Shown piece by piece: positions 63,034-64,000 of a stretch of DNA of 64,000 bases. The position numbers and the translations under genes were made by a program. Each line of letters starts with the position of its first letter. Positions within the stretch are counted from its first letter, which is position 1. The DNA is from an uncultured Clostridia bacterium (lineage in GTDB: Bacteria > Bacillota > Clostridia > TANB77 > CAG-508), in NCBI GenBank assembly GCA_934167965.1, contig CAKPMJ010000003.1, positions 186,001-250,000 of the forward strand. The letters are read 5' to 3'. The notes below the pieces were generated by a model. The model was not told the origin of the DNA. It ran no database searches and worked only from the letters and a program-made list of their open reading frames with translations.

Positions 63034-63522
63034 TTAAAATTTTGTTGAATCTCCCTCTACAGGATATCCATCTGTTTCTACTACTTTTGATTCTTTATAT
63101 ACTCTCATAGTATCTTTTATAAAGTCTCCGTCGTTCATCTCTTGCCCTGCAATATCTACAGTACATTTCACAGTCTGAACTAATGGTTTGTTAGCAACTG
63201 ATGCAGTTGTCTCTGGGTATTCTAAGAATAAGTATATAGTTGTATCTGCATCTGCTATTGCTTTAATAGATTTATGTGTTTCTTGAATGAACATCATTTC
63301 TATATCAACTGTCTCTGCTTTTCTCTTTCCTTTTGCCATTCTTTCTTCGTCTAAATCTAAAGCACTATATGTTTGTCCCTCTTTTAGAGTCTTTAATTGT
63401 CCTACTTTTTGAACATAACCTATATTTGTTCTGTCTCCTGTTAATGTTGTTGAATAAGACACCTTTGATTTCATTGCAACTTGTGGTGTTGTTGCTTTTG
63501 GTGTTGTATCTCCCTCTGCCAT
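63034..63522 (-). CDS. prophage major tail protein
   Basis: 162 aa: SKVSYSTTLTGDRTNIGYVQ start, YPVEGDSTKF end, as in phi13/TP901-1-type major tail tube proteins. GGAGGAAT precedes the ATG. Confidence 0.8.
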   Translation of the reverse strand: MAEGDTTPKATTPQVAMKSKVSYSTTLTGDRTNIGYVQKVGQLKTLKEGQTYSALDLDEERMAKGKRKAETVDIEMMFIQETHKSIKAIADADTTIYLFLEYPETTASVANKPLVQTVKCTVDIAGQEMNDGDFIKDTMRVYKESKVVETDGYPVEGDSTKF

Positions 63523-63538
63523 TTTAAATTCCTCCTTT

Positions 63539-63928
63539 TTATCTTATAAAATTAAAAGAGCTCGTTATAGAATTATAACGAACTTCAAATGTTATTGTTA
63601 TACCATATTTTTGCAATATAGGATCATATACTGCAGGACTGGTATTTGTCCTTGTAAAATTCAATTCTTGAAGTTTAGTATCAACCTCATTTACCATTTT
63701 CATTGCTTGTCTTTGTTTTTCATTCCAACAAGTTATAGATACTTGAAATGTTGATTTAATTGGAAATGCATTTTGTGTAAGATTAACTGTTTTTAAAGGT
63801 GTATGTAACTCCAATATAGGAAATTTACTATCTGTATTTGGATTGCTCAATATTGGTTTATTTTTATACAGCTTTTCTAATCTTTCATATATTAAATCTG
63901 AAAATTCTAATTCACTTAAGTCTTTCAT
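63539..63928 (-). CDS. prophage tail completion / head-tail joining protein
   Basis: 129 aa: ELEFSDLIYERLEKLYKNKP start and a beta-rich end (GITITFEVRYNS). Its place just before the major tail protein fits a tail terminator. It overlaps the upstream gene by one base (TAATG). Confidence 0.6.
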   Translation of the reverse strand: MKDLSELEFSDLIYERLEKLYKNKPILSNPNTDSKFPILELHTPLKTVNLTQNAFPIKSTFQVSITCWNEKQRQAMKMVNEVDTKLQELNFTRTNTSPAVYDPILQKYGITITFEVRYNSITSSFNFIR

Positions 63929-64000
63929 TACTTACACACCTCTTCCAACATTTGTCTTATTTTCTCTTCTACTATTTCTTTATTTTCTTGTCTTGTTTTG
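63928..64000 (-). CDS. partial prophage gene (probable HK97 gp10-like)
   Basis: Last 23 codons only (ends EEKIRQMLEEVCK), open to the right edge. The place and end fit a head-tail joining protein of the HK97 gp10 kind; not certain. Confidence 0.4.
   Translation of the reverse strand, partial: KTRQENKEIVEEKIRQMLEEVCK

Overview
The window is AT-rich DNA from a low-GC Gram-positive bacterium, most likely an anaerobic, gut-type member of the Clostridia (Bacillota). The evidence is a PolC-type replicative polymerase, an rpsL-rpsG-fusA-tuf operon, a gdpP / rplI / dnaB / tilS / ftsH order, an oxygen-sensitive NrdG activase and repeated prepilin-dockerin proteins of a clostridial type. No species can be named from sequence alone.

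Region 1 (1-32,100) is core chromosome, almost all on the minus strand: the N-terminal part of polC; three prepilin-dockerin genes; a small HTH gene; a LemA/TPM pair; a GltD-like oxidoreductase; a family-4 uracil-DNA glycosylase; the str operon with a consensus promoter and a leader hairpin; a coiled-coil protein; nrdG; ftsH; tilS; dnaB; rplI; two more prepilin-dockerin genes lodged between rplI and gdpP; gdpP; an ABC exporter on the plus strand; a YqeG-type HAD phosphatase; and an hsp20 gene with a CIRCE-like operator on its promoter.

Region 2 (32,139-48,109) is a 16-kb integrated element. A 14-bp core from the anticodon arm of a tRNA-Met gene lies at both ends, and a perfect 32-bp direct repeat, probably an integrase arm site, lies just inside each end. 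It carries a tyrosine integrase, an excisionase-like protein, a Rep-like protein with iteron-like repeats, and dense defence-type cargo: a HigB-like toxin / HTH-ImmA protease / ThsB-like TIR / four-helix membrane protein operon; an unrecognised PD-(D/E)XK nuclease-like protein; a controller-Mod-Res type III restriction-modification operon; and a DUF3644 (HEPN-like) gene paired with a membrane-anchored protein. The TIR-membrane pair and the DUF3644 pair are the best candidates here for undescribed systems.

Region 3 (48,110-53,640) is mixed. It holds transposase and primase remnants, a small pyrophosphatase, membrane proteins, a Nudix hydrolase, a HipA-like kinase pair next to a strongly folded 138-bp element, an XRE regulator with paired operators, and a MazF/PemK-like toxin-antitoxin pair.

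Region 4 (53,640 to the right edge) is the tail and lysis end of a siphovirus-type prophage read on the minus strand: head-tail completion, major tail protein, tail chaperones (probably joined by -1 frameshifting), tape measure, distal tail, hub, small baseplate or fibre proteins, a holin-like protein, a (CA)n microsatellite ORF, and a C39-fold lysin. Head and packaging genes lie beyond the window.
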